A stretch of DNA of 27,757 nucleotides from contig JADKAL010000012.1 in assembly GCA_016715325.1 (NCBI GenBank), forward strand, positions 1 to 27,757. Direction: 5' to 3'. Origin of the DNA: Methylococcaceae bacterium (GTDB taxonomy: Bacteria; Pseudomonadota; Gammaproteobacteria; Methylococcales; Methylomonadaceae). This document shows positions 10,401 through 17,886 of this stretch, in pieces. The translations under genes were made by a program, and so were the position numbers. A model generated the notes under the pieces. The model made no database searches, had not been told where the DNA came from, and saw only the letters and a list, made by a program, of their open reading frames with translations. The stretch's first letter is position 1. Every line of letters starts with the position of its first letter.

Positions 10401-11124
10401 GGAATTAGTCAAGGAAGAATGGCTGCAAGCCAAAGCGACCATCGGTTTTTTTCCGGCAGCAAGTCGAGAAGACGATGTAATTTTGTTTACCGACGAAACG
10501 CGCAGTCAGCCGCTCGAAACATTGCATCATCTGCGTCAGCAAAACATGAAAGCGCCTGGCAGGCCGAATTATTGTCTTTCCGACTTTATAGCGCCGGTCG
10601 ATTCCGGCAAGCCCGATTATATCGGCGCATTTGCGGTAACGACCGGTATCGGCATCGAAGGTAAATTGGCCGAATTCGAGCGCGATCACGACGACTATAG
10701 CTCGATTATGTTGAAAGCCTTGGCGGACCGGTTAGCGGAAGCCTTGGCGGAGTACATGCATCAACAAGTCAGAAAAGACTATTGGGGTTACGCCGAAGAT
10801 GAATCGCTCGATAACACTCAGTTGATTAACGAAGCGTATCACGGAATCCGTCCGGCACCGGGCTATCCTTCGTGCCCCGATCATACGGAAAAAGCCAAAT
10901 TGTTTGAGCTGCTGAGCGCCACTGAAAACACGGGCATCGAACTGACCGAAAGTTATGCGATGTATCCGGCCTCGGCGGTGAGCGGTTGGTATTTTTCCCA
11001 TCCTGAGGCGCAATATTTTAATGTCGGCAAAATCGATAAAGATCAATTGCAGGATTACGCCCGGCGGAAAGGCATGGCGGAAGACGTGGCTGCGCGCTGG
11101 CTAGCGGCGCATTTACATCATTAA
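7444..11124 (+). CDS. metH: Methionine synthase, cobalamin-dependent
   Basis: Full-length MetH (1226 aa; E. coli 1227), which transfers a methyl group from 5-methyl-tetrahydrofolate to homocysteine through methylcobalamin. Domains in order: homocysteine-binding barrel (about 1-330) with zinc ligands C246, C309, C310 ([10 protein letters not shown]); folate-binding barrel (about 355-620); cobalamin cap and binding domains with the DVHDIG motif, H761 being the lower cobalt ligand; and the C-terminal AdoMet reactivation domain with [15 protein letters not shown] (R1136). All key residues are present. The ATG has only a weak AAGAA upstream. Its stop overlaps the start of the following kinase gene. 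The first ~1.1 kb is visibly less GC-rich than the rest (see findings). Confidence 0.98.
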   Translation: MQNSELFKQTLAKRILFLDGAMGTMIQSYKLEEKDYRGERFAEWLTDLNGNNDLLSITQPDIIKAIHAAYFEAGSDIVETNSFNSNSVGMGDYGMEALVYELNYTAAKNAKEVAEEFTAKTPDKPRFVAGVLGPTNRTASMSPDVNDPGFRNISFDELFDTYANATQGLIDGGADIILIETVFDTLNAKAAIFAVETIFDKLGYNLPVMISGTISDESGRILAGQTASAFWVSVKHANPLSIGFNCALGPEKLRQYIEEVSLIADTHVSAHPNAGLPNEFGEYDLLPEPMAKEIADWAANGFINIVGGCCGSSPAHIRAIVEAVSPHAPRIIPVLEKQCKLAGLEAISIGSGSLFVNVGERTNVTGSAAFKNLIIKGDYDAALSVARQQVENGAQIIDINMDEGMLDSKEAMVRFLMLIASEPDIAKVPIMLDSSKWDILEAGLKCIQGKGIVNSISLKEGEDAFIKHAKLVRRYGAAVIVMAFDEVGQADTKARKVEICQRAYKILTEQVGFPPEDIIFDPNIFAIATGIEEHNNYGLDFIEATREIKQTLPYALISGGVSNVSFSFRGNNPVREAIHAVFLYHAIQSGMSMGIVNAGQLAIYEDIPRDLRDAVEAVVLNTHDGSGTEKLLELAEKYKGDGTTGEAKQEDLEWRSWAVSKRLEHALVKGITDYIDEDTEAARLEAERPLHVIEGALMDGMNVVGDLFGAGKMFLPQVVKSARVMKKAVAYLMPFMEADKTAADRQTNGKILMATVKGDVHDIGKNIVGVVLQCNNYEVIDLGVMVPAEQILQTARLEKVDVIGLSGLITPSLDEMVHIAKEMQRQGFTIPLMIGGATTSRAHTAVKIEPHYEGATVYVTDASRGVGVASNLLSAELKDDFVKSIREEYAEVRERHKGREAQTKQHSLEAARQNKFNGNGYLPVKPKFLGVKVIDPIPLATLIEYIDWTPFFQTWEMAGSYPKILNDKVVGAEARKLFDDANRMLSELVKEEWLQAKATIGFFPAASREDDVILFTDETRSQPLETLHHLRQQNMKAPGRPNYCLSDFIAPVDSGKPDYIGAFAVTTGIGIEGKLAEFERDHDDYSSIMLKALADRLAEALAEYMHQQVRKDYWGYAEDESLDNTQLINEAYHGIRPAPGYPSCPDHTEKAKLFELLSATENTGIELTESYAMYPASAVSGWYFSHPEAQYFNVGKIDKDQLQDYARRKGMAEDVAARWLAAHLHH

Positions 11125-12164
11125 TGACGGCGCCGATCGACATCGCTCGGCGGTTTTACCGCTCGGCGTTCACCTTGGAACCGCTCGGGAACGGCCACAT
11201 CAACGATACCTATCTGGTAGCGACGCACGCGGAACCCTTCGTACTGCAAAAAATAAACAGCCGGGTATTCCCGCAGCCTGCGCTGATAATGGCAAACTTG
11301 GGTAAACTTAACCGGCACGTTGAAGAAGCGAATGCTGGCGATCATCAGCTCAAACTTCCCAAGTTAATACCGGCGGAAACAGGCGACGCATTTATTCGGG
11401 ATGCGCAGGGCGAATGTTGGCGGGCGTTGAGTTATATTCCTAACACCGAAAGCCTTGAAGTCCTGACAAATCTCTCGCATGCCCAACAAGTCGGTAACGC
11501 GCTCGGTCAATTCCACCGCTTAACGCGCACTTTGGATGCTGAAGCATTAGACGACACATTGCCCGGATTTCATATCGCGCCGGACTATTTAAAGCATTAT
11601 CAAGACGTTAAAAGCCGAACAGCTAAGGCGATAGACGATGAATGCGAAGAAGTGATCAACCGGTTTCAAGACATCGTTCATGATTTAGAATCGGCAAAAG
11701 AGCAGGGCTTATTAGCAGTTAGAACGACTCACGGCGATCCCAAGTTGAATAACTTTTTATTCGACAAAGATAGCGGAAAAATCATCAGTCTTATCGATCT
11801 GGATACCGTCAAGCCGGGCTTGATTCACTACGACATCGGCGATTGTATCCGCTCGTCGTGCCATAATCCGAACACCGGCGAGTTCGATTTGCAAACGTGC
11901 GGCGTCATTTTGAGCGCATACCTGCAAGAGATGGGTAGGTATTTAACGGCAAGCGACTATGACTACCTTTATTCCGCCATACGCCTTATTCCCTTTGAAT
12001 TAGGGCTTCGATTTTATACCGACTATCTGGACGGCAACCGATATTTTAAAGTGACGGAACCGGATGAAAACCTGCATCGCGCCTTAGAACAATTTCGATT
12101 GTTTAGTAGTATAGTTTCGTTGGAAGATGAGATTAAGATCATCATTAACAGACAAAAAATGTGA
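11124..12164 (+). CDS. APH-family small-molecule kinase, NahK-like (phosphotransferase enzyme family)
   Basis: A 346-aa kinase of the aminoglycoside phosphotransferase / choline kinase fold. Visible elements are the N-terminal glycine-containing loop PLGNGHINDTYLV, the following VLQKIN strand with the ATP-binding lysine, the catalytic loop THGDPKLNNFLFD (H203, D205, N210) and the metal-binding LIDLDTVKPG (D225/D227). The GNGHINDTY start and HGDxKxNN loop are closest, from memory, to N-acetylhexosamine 1-kinase-like proteins; homoserine kinase II and methylthioribose kinase share the fold and are alternatives. The ATG overlaps the metH stop (TAATG), so translation is probably coupled to metH. 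The substrate is not known. Confidence 0.75.
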   Translation: MTAPIDIARRFYRSAFTLEPLGNGHINDTYLVATHAEPFVLQKINSRVFPQPALIMANLGKLNRHVEEANAGDHQLKLPKLIPAETGDAFIRDAQGECWRALSYIPNTESLEVLTNLSHAQQVGNALGQFHRLTRTLDAEALDDTLPGFHIAPDYLKHYQDVKSRTAKAIDDECEEVINRFQDIVHDLESAKEQGLLAVRTTHGDPKLNNFLFDKDSGKIISLIDLDTVKPGLIHYDIGDCIRSSCHNPNTGEFDLQTCGVILSAYLQEMGRYLTASDYDYLYSAIRLIPFELGLRFYTDYLDGNRYFKVTEPDENLHRALEQFRLFSSIVSLEDEIKIIINRQKM

Positions 12165-12233
12165 GGAAGGATGTGATTGAGTTTTTAAAACACATTAAAT
12201 GAAAATTTTCAATTAGATTCAAACTTCTTCAAG

Positions 12234-12695
12234 ATGAATAAACTATTAGAGTTTCATACATCAATGAACGGTCGTATCGGATATTTTTTGCTTATGTGTT
12301 GTGGTTTTTTGGGAACAGCTGTGTTTTTTGTCTTTACCAAAGCAAACCTTGGAATAGTCATAAATCTATTTTGCGGAAGTCTTGCCGGTTTTAATATTTT
12401 TTTATTTTTTTATACATTTTTACAATTACTCAGAATTCGGCCGCGTTTCATCGCTTCAAGCTCTTCATTAATATTTAATGGGTATCTACGAAGATATGAA
12501 GTTTTTTGGGATCAAATAATTTCTATCAGAGAACAAAGGAGTAGTCATTTTGGTATAACTTGGCTTATCGTAAAGTATTTCGATATAGATAAAAAAAGTA
12601 AATTGATACTTTTAGATGTCAATGGGTTGCGACCCGATTATTCGGAATTATGGTTTTCAAATCGATTTTACACAAAAGGGAAACTAGGGGTATAG
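12234..12695 (+). CDS. Hypothetical membrane protein, AT-rich
   Basis: A 153-aa protein with two predicted transmembrane helices (about 17-36 and 41-65) followed by a soluble part (about 70-153) rich in alternating hydrophobic residues (SLIFNGYLRRYEVFWDQI, ISIREQ, LILLDVNGL). The layout, two helices then a small beta-rich domain, resembles small bacterial PH-like membrane proteins, but I cannot assign a family. It is distinctly AT-rich, with codon use unlike metH and the kinase before it or pqi after it. No strong ribosome site is seen. It may be a recent acquisition or an orphan gene. Confidence 0.55.
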   Translation: MNKLLEFHTSMNGRIGYFLLMCCGFLGTAVFFVFTKANLGIVINLFCGSLAGFNIFLFFYTFLQLLRIRPRFIASSSSLIFNGYLRRYEVFWDQIISIREQRSSHFGITWLIVKYFDIDKKSKLILLDVNGLRPDYSELWFSNRFYTKGKLGV

Positions 12696-12810
12696 GTAGT
12701 ATTAGCGATAGTCTAATCGTACTTATAAAGTTTGTAGATTATATTTCTGGGCAATACACCTTTTTTAATCTATAGGTTACCAACTCGCAGTCAGGGTTGG
12801 TATACAACAA

Positions 12811-13407
12811 TCAAATATGACCGATACCGTCTAATACGACTGAAAGTTCCTCGCTGAATTTTCCTAATATAAGGCTCAATGCATGAACCGTATCGGGGTA
12901 TGAAGAACTTGTACAAGGCTGGTTGATAACGGAATGTCCGGTTTTCAACACGGTATTGGTTTTTTCGTTTTTAATCGTCCAATCGGCTTCCAGGTTAACC
13001 GATTTGCCGGGACTGGCGTCGAAGCGGACGATGTCGATAACGATTTGCAAATCTACCGAGCCGTAACCGCTCCACGGATAAGCGCGAACAACGGCGTCCG
13101 GTTGCAAGATCGACAGGTTGCGGGTGAGGGTTTGTAACAGATTATCTTGCAACGGCGATGCCCACTGATGAAACTGGGCGATTTGCACGGTATTATCGGT
13201 TAACCGGGTGACGATTTTTTTACTTTCCAATAGCGTTGGAACGGTCAGCGGACCGATACCGATTGTCCGGCGGCTGTTATTTTCGGCGGCGGCGGGGGAA
13301 GGCGCGCTGATGGGTTCGAGAATGTAATACTGCACAGCGGGCGAAGTCGTGCAAGCCGATAGCAGAAAGCCGACCATGAGCGCCGTTAATATTAATACCG
13401 TTTTCAT
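12811..13407 (-). CDS. pqiC: PqiC, outer-membrane-associated lipoprotein of the Pqi transport system
   Basis: A 198-aa lipoprotein. The signal peptide MKTVLILTALMVGFLLSAC ends in a lipobox with C19 as the lipidated residue; T20 at +2 predicts sorting to the outer membrane. The mature part (YYILEP, IGIGPLTVPTLLESKKIVTR, WASPLQDNLLQTL) matches the ABC-transport auxiliary lipoprotein family that includes PqiC. It would dock PqiB at the outer membrane. Its ATG overlaps the pqiB stop (ATGA). It is the last gene of the cluster; downstream is a weak TACCAAC/GTTGGTA dyad but no clear terminator. Confidence 0.9.
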   Translation of the reverse strand: MKTVLILTALMVGFLLSACTTSPAVQYYILEPISAPSPAAAENNSRRTIGIGPLTVPTLLESKKIVTRLTDNTVQIAQFHQWASPLQDNLLQTLTRNLSILQPDAVVRAYPWSGYGSVDLQIVIDIVRFDASPGKSVNLEADWTIKNEKTNTVLKTGHSVINQPCTSSSYPDTVHALSLILGKFSEELSVVLDGIGHI

Positions 13408-15014
13408 TCCTCCTCCTTACCGCGAATCAAGGATTCGGGATGTTGTTCCAGATAATCCGCCAGTTGTTTCATGGAGCTTGCGGTCTTGGTCAGTTCTTGC
13501 AGCAGTTTATGGAATTCGTAATAGCCGTTCGAGCCGGGTTCCAGATTGCTGAGCACCCCTTGAGCCGATTTAATCGTGCTGCTGGCGGTGCCGAGCGTGA
13601 TTTTTGCAGTTTCCAGGGTGCCGTTAGCGGTATTGAGCATGGCGGTGGCCGCTTTCGAGGTATCTTGCAAGGCCGATAAGGTGTGATTTGCTTCATCAGT
13701 TAGTTTATCTAACGGTAGCTTAGCAAGCTTATCCATTATCATTTGCGCGGAATGGGTAAATTCTTCAAACGAACTCGTAACCGTCGGAAATTCCGGTAAG
13801 CCGTTATGATGATTGAGGTTGGCAACGTGCTTACTTTCAGGATGAAAGTCGAGGTCGATCAACAATTGCCCCGTGACCAAACTGCCGGTTTGTAATTGTG
13901 CGCGGAGGCCTTTTTTGATGAGTTGTTCCATAACATCTTCATCGCTGACTTTTATATCTTGATTAATCGATCCGATACGGTCGGGTTCCAATTCGACGAT
14001 GACCGGCACCCGTATTTCGGCGGTTTTTTTGTCGAGTTCGAGTTTGATGTCCGTTACCCGTCCTATCGGAATTCCCCGCAGTTGAACCGGAGCGCCCTCA
14101 GTAAGACCGCGTACCGAGCCCTTAAAGTGCATCACATATTTCAACGTATTGGTATAGGTGATTTGCGTAGACTCGTCGTAAGTATCGTAGAGTTGAAAAA
14201 CGCTGTTTTCCGGTTTGATGTCGGCAATCGAATCTTTCGTCGAAGTTCTAAACGCTATTCCGCCGCTGAGTAATGAAATTAACGGTCCCGTTCTAACTTT
14301 AAAGCCGTCGGCTCCGGCGGAAAGATCGATTCCGCCGTCTATCCAAAAGCGCGTGTTTTTTCTCACAAAGCCGTCGTAAGGTGCATTGATGTATACAGTT
14401 AATTGAATTGCATTGGCGGCATCCGACAGTTTTTGACTTAAAACTTCGCCTGCCGGTATGCCCAGAAAGTGAATCGGTGTGCCGGGTCTTATGGAGCCGA
14501 TGTTACCGGTTTCAAGAATGTATTGTTTGCCGTCCACATGACTTTTAACAATCGGCGGAGACGTCAGGCCGGTAAAATGAAGTTTCGATTCTCCCTTTCC
14601 CGGTGTCAGCTCAATGTAAGAACCCGACAATAACGTAGTTAAGCCGGAAATTCCGCTTAATCCGACTTGCGGTTTGACCACCCAAAAATTGGTGTTTTCC
14701 TTTAAAAAATTGGTCGCACCGCTACTCATCTGCGCAGTGACACGAATCGTTTTTAAATCGTCGTTGATAGAAATAGACGTTACTTTCCCGACATCTACGT
14801 CTAAATAGCGGATTTTGGTTTTATCGACTTCCAGGCCTTCGGCGGTCGGGAAGTCGATGGTGATGACCAAGCCTTTTTCGGAAGCAGACTTATAAATCAG
14901 CCACGCGCTAACCAGCAGTGCAATAATCGGCAACAGCCACACGAGGGGGAAGTCGATCCTTTTGCTTAAAATGGCGTCTTCGGCATTGAACTCGTCTTCG
15001 ATTTGATTAGTCAT
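13404..15014 (-). CDS. pqiB: PqiB, MCE-domain intermembrane transport protein
   Basis: A 536-aa protein (E. coli PqiB 546) with one N-terminal transmembrane helix (about 23-41) and a large periplasmic part. Three MCE domains are visible at about 46-138, 160-255 and 290-392, with the repeated pattern of a VDKTKIRYLDVDVGKV-like first strand pair and GxPVQLRGIPIGRV in the third. The C-terminal ~120 residues are helical, with repeated small and hydrophobic residues (LSALQDTSKAATAMLNTANG), matching the long coiled-coil needle of PqiB. It is thought to span the periplasm and carry lipids between membranes. It overlaps pqiA2 by eight bases and pqiC by four. Confidence 0.95.
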   Translation of the reverse strand: MTNQIEDEFNAEDAILSKRIDFPLVWLLPIIALLVSAWLIYKSASEKGLVITIDFPTAEGLEVDKTKIRYLDVDVGKVTSISINDDLKTIRVTAQMSSGATNFLKENTNFWVVKPQVGLSGISGLTTLLSGSYIELTPGKGESKLHFTGLTSPPIVKSHVDGKQYILETGNIGSIRPGTPIHFLGIPAGEVLSQKLSDAANAIQLTVYINAPYDGFVRKNTRFWIDGGIDLSAGADGFKVRTGPLISLLSGGIAFRTSTKDSIADIKPENSVFQLYDTYDESTQITYTNTLKYVMHFKGSVRGLTEGAPVQLRGIPIGRVTDIKLELDKKTAEIRVPVIVELEPDRIGSINQDIKVSDEDVMEQLIKKGLRAQLQTGSLVTGQLLIDLDFHPESKHVANLNHHNGLPEFPTVTSSFEEFTHSAQMIMDKLAKLPLDKLTDEANHTLSALQDTSKAATAMLNTANGTLETAKITLGTASSTIKSAQGVLSNLEPGSNGYYEFHKLLQELTKTASSMKQLADYLEQHPESLIRGKEEE

Positions 15015-15624
15015 GATTTAATTGATGATCCCAGATTAGGCGCGGGTCGAAACTTTTAGCGGCAAACATGGTTAATACGACAACCGCCGCAAAAGCGGTG
15101 GCGGCAGGCCCGGCAATAACTTTAGCTACGCCGCCGATATCGACAAGGCCGGTCAATATGGAAATCATAAAAATATCCAACATAGACCAACGTCCCACAA
15201 AGGCAATAATCCGGTAAAGCCGGGTAAATAGTTTGGCATTGACTTGCCAACGGTAATGGACGCACAACATCAACAACGTAAGCCCCATCAGCTTTAATAA
15301 AGGAACTAATATACTCGCAACCAAGACAAGCATTGCAATAGGAATCATATCTTGCCGGATGAGCGCTATGATTCCGCCAGCGATGGTGTGCTGCTCCGTC
15401 GAGCCGAGTTCGGTGACAGCCATGATTGGAAATATGTTGGCTGGAATATATAAACTTAAGCTACTGATAACCAATGCGGCGGTCAAGTGAAGGTTTTTAT
15501 TTCTACGCTTTGAAACATGTCCTTTGCAAACAGGACAAATACATTCTTCTTTAGTCTTAATTAGTTGTCCGCATTCATGACAACGGATAAATCCATGAGT
15601 TAATGCAGTACTTAATCGTTTCAT
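15007..15624 (-). CDS. pqiA: PqiA family inner-membrane protein, second half-size copy
   Basis: A 205-aa protein equal to one PqiA domain. The N-terminal zinc-ribbon-like part has C15, C18, C30 and C33 (CHEC and CPVC). Four transmembrane helices follow, with the family signature SLYIPANIFPIM after the first helix and GRWSMLDIFMISIL near the third. E. coli PqiA is a single ~417-aa protein with two such domains; here the domains are separate genes and this is the second. It starts five bases after the stop of the first copy and overlaps pqiB by eight bases. Role: inner-membrane partner of the PqiB lipid-transport bridge. Confidence 0.9.
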   Translation of the reverse strand: MKRLSTALTHGFIRCHECGQLIKTKEECICPVCKGHVSKRRNKNLHLTAALVISSLSLYIPANIFPIMAVTELGSTEQHTIAGGIIALIRQDMIPIAMLVLVASILVPLLKLMGLTLLMLCVHYRWQVNAKLFTRLYRIIAFVGRWSMLDIFMISILTGLVDIGGVAKVIAGPAATAFAAVVVLTMFAAKSFDPRLIWDHQLNHD

Positions 15625-15629
15625 AATAT

Positions 15630-16235
15630 TTATTTTTCAGCGAGTTCTGTAATACGCCGCCAAAAAGTATAGCTATCGAATTCGTTCGCCAGCATCGCAT
15701 TTACAATTAGGAGACCGATGAAAGCGTAGAGTCCGAAGCCGAATTTAATATCTGCCATATCGGATAGTTTTACACAAGCAACGATAATTCCCAAGGCATA
15801 CACTTCAATCATCGCCCATTCGTATAAGTGTTGATACCAACGCATCCAGGGAATCATGTGGCTGTTAGATCGTTGATAAAAAAGATGAACGCTGAGCAAA
15901 AAAGCCAGCAACATGTTTACAAACGGCAGAATGACGCTCGATAGCAATACCAGCATCGCAACAGCCCACATGTCTTCCTTGAGCAACGTGCCGACACCCG
16001 TCCACAAAGTCCCCTCTTGGATATTACCGAGAATTTTAACTCTCAGCATCGGCAGTAGATTGGCGGGGGCAATTAGAATAAGACCGGCGATAGATAGGGC
16101 GAAAGTTCGTTCAATGCTGTGTTTATGCGGTCTTTGCAACAAATAACCGCATCGTGGACAATGTGCTTTATCGCCCGGCGCAGCCTGGGTTTGATTCAAC
16201 AAAAGGTCGCATTCCGGGCAGGCTTCAAAACTCAA
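15630..16235 (-). CDS. pqiA: PqiA family inner-membrane protein, first half-size copy
   Basis: A 201-aa PqiA domain: zinc-ribbon cysteines C6, C9 (CPEC) and C26, C29 (CPRC), then four transmembrane helices with the signature LILIAPANLLPMLRVKILG after the first and EWAMIEVYALGIIVA near the third. The start must be TTG at 16235 (or the ATT before it), because an in-frame TAG lies four codons upstream and the CPEC motif is at residue 6. The ribosome site is weak (TAGG). The gene begins 26 bp after the Fae-like gene, so it is probably read from the same transcript, and it is followed after five bases by the second pqiA copy. Confidence 0.88.
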   Translation of the reverse strand: MSFEACPECDLLLNQTQAAPGDKAHCPRCGYLLQRPHKHSIERTFALSIAGLILIAPANLLPMLRVKILGNIQEGTLWTGVGTLLKEDMWAVAMLVLLSSVILPFVNMLLAFLLSVHLFYQRSNSHMIPWMRWYQHLYEWAMIEVYALGIIVACVKLSDMADIKFGFGLYAFIGLLIVNAMLANEFDSYTFWRRITELAEK

Positions 16236-16261
16236 AATAAAAGCCTAGCAATTGCAATGAG

Positions 16262-16813
16262 TTACCACTGAGATTCACCGGTTTCAGGGTCGTACATTTC
16301 GTGAACAATCTTATGACGATTAGCGATCAGCTCGTCGATTGAAGGAGAATTGCTTAATGCCCGGCTGATTGCTAATTTCATCGCTTCGTAGTTGGTGCGA
16401 TATAAGTCTTTTCTGTCTAACTCCGGGTCGGTGGCGCATTCCGGCGCAATCCAAATCATGGCGATAATGCATAAATCGTCGACCTGATCTTTCGGAATAA
16501 CGCCTTCGATAACGCTATCCAGTACCGCATCGGCTATTGCAGATTGTACGGGACCGCCGTATAAATTAACGTAAGCGCTGGATTTAATGGTGACTTTCGG
16601 CACCATTAAAGTTGCAGGCTTGACTTGTTGATTACAGGCGCGGATCGCAAACATACGGGTGTGGCCTTCGGTTTGCCCCATCAAGGTCGCAAACGCATTG
16701 CCGGCAGGGCCTTTAACGCTCCCGATAAGGATCTCGGGCATGGCGTCGGTGCCTTGACCCTCGCTTGAAAACACCGTGGCTTCGCCAGTCCTGAACCAGA
16801 TTGTATCCGACAT
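16262..16813 (-). CDS. Formaldehyde-activating enzyme (Fae) paralogue lacking the catalytic histidine
   Basis: A 183-aa member of the Fae family, whose canonical form condenses formaldehyde with tetrahydromethanopterin. Family features are LIGSVKGPAGNAF (29-41), KPATLMVPKVTIKSS (65-79), the GVIPKDQVDDL segment (104-114) and LYRTNYEAMKLAISRAL (137-153). Aligned by eye with canonical Fae, the VAHIDLIIG motif containing His17 reads DAMPEILIG here, so the catalytic His is Met25 and the following Asp is Glu27. It may therefore be a Fae2/Fae3-type paralogue with another role. There is also an N-terminal extension (about 1-23). GGAGT precedes the ATG. It sits just upstream of pqiA and downstream of a long dyad element. 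Confidence 0.88.
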   Translation of the reverse strand: MSDTIWFRTGEATVFSSEGQGTDAMPEILIGSVKGPAGNAFATLMGQTEGHTRMFAIRACNQQVKPATLMVPKVTIKSSAYVNLYGGPVQSAIADAVLDSVIEGVIPKDQVDDLCIIAMIWIAPECATDPELDRKDLYRTNYEAMKLAISRALSNSPSIDELIANRHKIVHEMYDPETGESQW

Positions 16814-17107
16814 AAGTAACTCCAGAAATTAACCTAAAACGGCATTCTATGACGGAAGAAGACGCAGGAGCAATAGCTGGAGGAGTAAATTAGGCGAAAT
16901 AGCTTAGACTACCTCGATACTCACGTTTTGCCGACAGTGACGTTGTCAACCTCACTGAAACCCGGCAAACGGGGCGACATGCCTCGTCCGGTATACCGTA
17001 AGTATTTGTCCATTATGAATATAGAACAGAGCATGAGTCGCAAAGGAAAGTTATCTAAAAAGCGTCCGGTTTTACTTGGTCATTAAACGCTCATATTCCT
17101 TGTCGGC
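16814..17107. other. Intergenic region between kdpE and the Fae-like gene
   Basis: 294 bp with no convincing ORF. It should hold the promoter of the Fae-like gene, read leftward, and the 3' end of the kdp transcript. Its main contents are the long imperfect dyad at 16927-16969 and a 10-bp perfect palindrome CGGTATACCG at 16989-16998. No U-tailed terminator for kdpE was found. Confidence 0.5.
16927..16969. repeat. Long imperfect inverted repeat (43 bp)
   Basis: Arms pair as TTTGCCG / CGGCAAA (7 bp), then CAGTGA / TCACTG (6 bp), then GTTG / CAAC (4 bp), with one A opposite AAACC and one C-C mismatch interrupting. The centre is at 16946. It lies 114-156 nt upstream of the Fae-like ATG and about 140 nt past the kdpE stop. 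No T-run follows on either strand, so it is not a standard terminator. It could be a leader structure, an operator with broad dyad, or a small REP/MITE-like repeat. Confidence 0.7.
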
Positions 17108-17803
17108 TTATGCTTTAAAGCGATAGCCGACTCCTGATTCCGTCAACAGATATTTCGGTTGAGTCGGATCTGCTTCGAGTTTCTGTCTCAATTGACTCAT
17201 ATAAATCCTCAAATAATGCGCATTTTCTTGATAGGACGGTCCCCAGACCTCTTTAAGAATTTGCTGGTGTGTGAGGACTTTTCCGGGATATTTGATTAAG
17301 ACGGTCAGAAGTCGGTATTGAATAGGCGTCAAATGAATTTCTTTATCGGCAACTGTCACGACTCGATTGTGCAGGTCGATTGTCAACTCGCCGCTATTGA
17401 ATACTTCGGAATTGGTTAATGCACCGGACTGAGCGGAATGGCGTAAAGCAACTCGAATACGCGCCAATAATTCGCCGAAACCGAAAGGTTTGGTGAGGTA
17501 ATCATCGGCACCGGCATCCAATGCTTGAATCTTATTCTCCTCGTTGCTGCGCGCCGATAATATGATGATGGGCACGGTAGACCACGCCCGAATGGCATTT
17601 ATTACCTCAACACCATCCATATCGGGCAAGCCTAAATCGAGAATAACCAAATCGGGCTTACGCACTTCCGCTTCGATAATACCTTGTTTTCCGGTCGCTG
17701 CTTCACAGATTGCGAAATCCTGCGTACGCAGACTTGTCCGCAAAAAGCGGCGAATCGGCGGATCGTCCTCGATAATCACAATGACCGGCATTAAATTTGT
17801 CAT
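17108..17803 (-). CDS. kdpE: KdpE, response regulator of the kdp operon
   Basis: OmpR/PhoB-family response regulator, 231 aa. The receiver domain has the acidic pocket E12-D13-D14, phosphoacceptor D56 (LVILDLGLPD), and the conserved Lys in LTKPFG. The C-terminal winged-helix DNA-binding domain includes LTPIQYRLLTVL and a YLRIYMSQLRQKLE recognition segment, ending GVGYRF. I chose the ATG at 17803 because KdpE proteins start a few residues before the VIVIIEDD strand; the frame extends to a TTG at 17842, and an ATG at 17791 is also possible. None has a good ribosome site. It activates kdpFABC when phosphorylated by KdpD, which lies 83 bp upstream. Confidence 0.93.
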   Translation of the reverse strand: MTNLMPVIVIIEDDPPIRRFLRTSLRTQDFAICEAATGKQGIIEAEVRKPDLVILDLGLPDMDGVEVINAIRAWSTVPIIILSARSNEENKIQALDAGADDYLTKPFGFGELLARIRVALRHSAQSGALTNSEVFNSGELTIDLHNRVVTVADKEIHLTPIQYRLLTVLIKYPGKVLTHQQILKEVWGPSYQENAHYLRIYMSQLRQKLEADPTQPKYLLTESGVGYRFKA

Positions 17804-17886
17804 TTGCTTTGAATGTTTGCTTGTGCCGCTGCCGACCAACAAATTGATTTCATTCTACTAACGATTAGTATTAATAAAATCATCCC

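Noticed and set aside
12777..12802. TACCAAC/GTTGGTA dyad downstream of pqiC as a terminator
   Set aside because: Seven-base stem with an 11-12 base loop and no T-run after it on the minus strand; too weak to call.
17041..17075. AAAAGCGTCCGGTTTT as a kdpE terminator
   Set aside because: The A and T runs are symmetrical but the core does not form a stable stem.
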